Positions 20,246 to 22,157 of a stretch of 22,157 bases of DNA are shown here, piece by piece. The stretch comes from Phoronis australis (Eukaryota; Phoronida; Phoronidae). Under the pieces are notes generated by a model. That model saw only the letters and a list, made by a program, of their open reading frames with translations, did no database searches and was not told the DNA's origin. How positions within the stretch are numbered: position 1 is the first letter of the stretch; every line of letters starts with the position of its first letter. The DNA is taken from the NCBI GenBank assembly GCA_002633005.1, contig NMRA01000349.1, positions 346,527 through 368,683 on the forward strand, given 5' to 3'. A program made the position numbers and the translations under genes.

Positions 20246-20951
20246 AATTGATCAGCTGGATATGATGTTCAAATCACCCAGTAGGGGTCAGGTCAAGTAA
20301 ATCCCACACTAGATTAAATTTGAGAAGGACAACACCAAGATTCATGTATTAATTAGTCCCCTGGGGTTGTAGTTTCTATGTCTTCATCAGTAAGACCTTG
20401 CCTGGGGCAATCTTAGCTCAACAGATAAATAGTAACATTGATTAAGGACTGAAAGATATGCACTGAAGAAAAACAACAAGGCATGGTATGAGTTGTAGAG
20501 AACATCAAACAAGTAGGGTAATGTTATTGTTAATGTTAGCAATACTGAGATCTCCTTGTAGGAGTTCAAGTAGAAACACCCAAATTAGTCAGCTATGCAA
20601 AACAAGAAGTTAAAACTGAAAAATCACATTTTATTGAGTAATGTCACTGGCAAGTCATCCAAAAAGTAACATTTTGGCTTCTAAAGGTATGATAGTCAGA
20701 GGAGTGCACTAATCGCTCACATTTGGGGTGTTGGTGATTGGGAGAATTTATTTCGTTGTGAATGTTGTGTTCTCCTTCAGAATGTTAGATTCAGCGGTTC
20801 AAAAATTGATTCGGTAAAATCTGACCAATTTCGGATAAGAACAAAAATTTGAGTTATGAGTATATTCCAATTGTGTGATTTTGCTGATCTACAGTGTGAT
20901 CCTGATAGGAATGATGGGTGCAGTAAGCCTATTAAAGCTTCGTTTTCCCCT

Positions 20952-21056
20952 TTTAGCTGGCCAAAAAAACGGAAATCAAATTTGGCCTTCTACTGTCATA
21001 AAATTGATCTTTTAATATTTCCTACCATGATAGGATTCTATTTCCGGTACCAACAA
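20952..21056 (+). repeat. Diverged relative of the 6.3-kb element
   Basis: The 105 bases here align with 6335-6439 in the same order. Both begin TTTAGCTGGC, have an A-rich run and a TAATATT(C/T)C block, then ATAGGATT(C/T)TATTTC, and close with TACCAAC. In one frame both translate to related peptides (FSW.K.RK..L and KI.L.IF.T.IGFYF), which follows from shared ancestry and need not mean coding. I do not see the right terminal repeat, so this copy appears truncated or rearranged. Confidence 0.55.
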
Positions 21057-21385
21057 AGCAAGATCATCGAAACCAGCCCTAAACTTGTAAATCCTAAAAT
21101 TGTGAATTTGAAAATGGAAAAGGGAAGTAGAATCCTATTAAGGTAAGAAATTATACAACCGCTTTTATGTGAGTGAAAGGCCTTACGTATTTGCTTTTCA
21201 TTTTTAACCTTCGAAACAAGATGAAACGCAGCTTTAAATTTTGTTAATAATAATTAATTGGAATTAAATATGGTTTGATTTTTGTTGGCAACTGAGTAGT
21301 GTGAAATTAAGGACCCTCTTGAGTCTGCCGTTCATGTGTTAATGCCTTGACTTTTGTTGTTTGCTAATTCAATAAGGTTTGTTGT

Positions 21386-21427
21386 AAACTGATGAGCTTA
21401 AACTGATGAGCTTACACTGATGAGCCG
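21386..21427 (+). repeat. 14-bp tandem repeat, three copies (AAACTGATGAGCTT)
   Basis: Units at 21386-21399, 21400-21413 and 21414-21427. The first two are identical and the third differs at three positions. Each carries CTGATGAG, a string shared with the hammerhead ribozyme core and close to a C box, but the partner motifs are missing. Confidence 0.75.
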
Positions 21428-21465
21428 TTTAATGGAGACTGGGTCTTGGTTGAATTGTTGACTTT

Positions 21466-21502
21466 GGCAATGTTCCTCTGAAGGACGAGGAACATTTATG
21501 CC
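21466..21502. repeat. Stem-loop with 10-bp perfect stem AATGTTCCTC / GAGGAACATT
   Basis: The stem (21469-21478 with 21487-21496) closes an eight-base loop TGAAGGAC. GGC (21466-21468) and GCC (21500-21502) could add three more pairs across a three-base bulge. The total is too short for a usual microRNA hairpin. It lies about 40 bases after the 14-bp tandem repeat. Confidence 0.5.
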
Positions 21503-21617
21503 ATTATTGGTTAACAAATGTGCTACACAGTCATACTAAGCAGAGGTGTGTTGTTTCTAAGTACTATTAGGTGTCTGATTCTAAGAAATTTTCATCAATA
21601 ATTACTCAGGCGATTTG

Positions 21618-21663
21618 ATGTAATATTACCCGTTTCGTTAACGGGTATCATGTATTACATGAT
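21618..21663. repeat. Nested palindromes (composite cruciform)
   Basis: Three inverted repeats overlap here. TACCCGTT (21627-21634) pairs with AACGGGTA (21640-21647) around TCGTT. ATCATGTA (21647-21654) pairs with TACATGAT (21656-21663) around a single T. ATGTAATA (21618-21625) pairs with TATTACAT (21653-21660). The outer and the first pairs together make a long stem with a lopsided internal loop; the second is an alternative fold. No coding sense is seen. Confidence 0.55.
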
Positions 21664-22157
21664 GTGGACTTTCTTCTCTGTAGCAAAACACCTGCGCCAT
21701 TTTGTATCTGGTTACTACATTAAACTTGGGCTAGTTTCAGACTAAAAGAATTGCCAAAATTAGTTGTCTTTTATTTTTATAATGCTTCCAACATTGATGT
21801 GAATGCCTACATTTTCTTAAAGCATTGCTCGAAGGCATGTTGCTGCATATGACCTAAGACTGTTAAAGCCTTTAATATTTTGTGCTGCTGTTGGGAAAAA
21901 AAATAAGAAATACAATTCTCTTGTCTGTAATATTGTTTCCTTAGATAAAAAATGAATTGGGTATTTTCTGTCCAAAAAACAATTAGGCAAATTCAACATT
22001 TTATGACATGAAAATCACAGTAAAAATTCTTCAGTTTGAGACATAAGTCATTGCTGAAATTTTCATTTTTTTTCTGTCGTTTACATCATTGATGCAAAAA
22101 GCAAAAGCTCAAATTTTCACAAATCATTCAGTGATAGCTATACTGCAGTTTTCTGCA

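Larger units (their letters stand above)
14535..22157 (+). other. Intron 2 of the MTMR6/7/8-like gene (partial, more than 7.6 kb)
   Basis: It begins with GTGAGT after exon 2. The following family exon should start with a W-I-L-H-like continuation and include a conserved C-K-N/H-F block. I searched by eye on the + strand to the window end and did not find it, so the intron runs out of the window. It contains the retroelement inverted repeat at 16443-17343, a relative of the 6.3-kb element at 20952-21056, and several short repeats. Bases 14540-16310, 17350-18120, 18180-18900, 18930-19670, 19700-20220, 20250-20950, 21060-21380 and 21670-22157 show nothing I can name. Confidence 0.7.

Noticed and set aside
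20405-20570. A tRNA-like A box (TTAGCTCAACAGAT) followed by a B-box-like GAGTTCAAGT, suggesting a SINE.
   Set aside because: The spacing is far too long for a tRNA or tRNA-derived SINE head, and no cloverleaf or poly-A/T tail can be drawn.
21386-21427. Possible hammerhead ribozymes, because CTGATGAG occurs three times.
   Set aside because: The required GAAA segment after stem II and a cleavage-site strand able to close stems I and III are not present.
21620-21629. TAATATTAC, the nonanucleotide found at rolling-circle origins of some small circular DNA viruses.
   Set aside because: It is not in the loop of a hairpin; the nearby stem starts after it, there is no replication protein gene, and a 9-mer of A/T-rich type occurs readily by chance here.
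1-22157. A bacterial operon, CRISPR array or prophage.
   Set aside because: Coding density is far too low, no spaced identical direct repeats are seen, and clear spliceosomal exons are present.

Overview
This is a eukaryotic, AT-rich, intron-dominated window. I read it as one partial split gene on the + strand: the 5' end of a myotubularin-related phosphoinositide phosphatase of the MTMR6/7/8 subfamily. A tiny first coding exon (74-97) encodes MDLIKTPK. A 39-codon second exon (14418-14534) encodes the start of the PH-GRAM domain (pieces LLDRF, GTLYLTATHLIFVD, KKETW). The two exons join in phase 0 with no missing residue relative to remembered family N-termini, across a first intron of about 14.3 kb. 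I did not find the next expected exon (the one continuing after ...KETW), so 14535 to the window end is the start of a second intron of more than 7.6 kb. A consensus ETS-type site (CCGGAAGT) 60 bases before the start codon and a strong start-codon context suggest that bases 1-73 are the 5' UTR and core promoter edge.

The rest is intron with interspersed repeats. Intron 1 carries a 241-bp element with about 23-bp terminal inverted repeats (6328-6568), whose core recurs diverged in intron 2 (20952-21056). It also holds a roughly 167-bp element with terminal inverted repeats and a 12-bp internal tandem repeat (10278-10444), a microsatellite, small minisatellites, several perfect short hairpins, and a long stretch (12672-13247) that stays open in one frame apart from two close stops and resembles nothing I recognise.

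The most structured object is in intron 2 at 16443-17343. Two truncated, divergently placed copies of the C-terminal part of a retroelement protein form an imperfect inverted repeat with arms of about 335 bp. The protein resembles the GIY-YIG endonuclease tail of Penelope-like or related elements. The pair is flanked by a 15-bp perfect direct repeat that looks like a target-site duplication. One copy keeps its reading frame and the other is frameshifted, but both end in the same short C-terminal motif.

Organism: an animal, probably an invertebrate. The evidence is a metazoan-type split myotubularin gene, long repeat-rich introns and retroelement debris. The phylum cannot be fixed from this sequence alone. 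Most of the other open frames are short, lack recognisable domains and are explained by chance.
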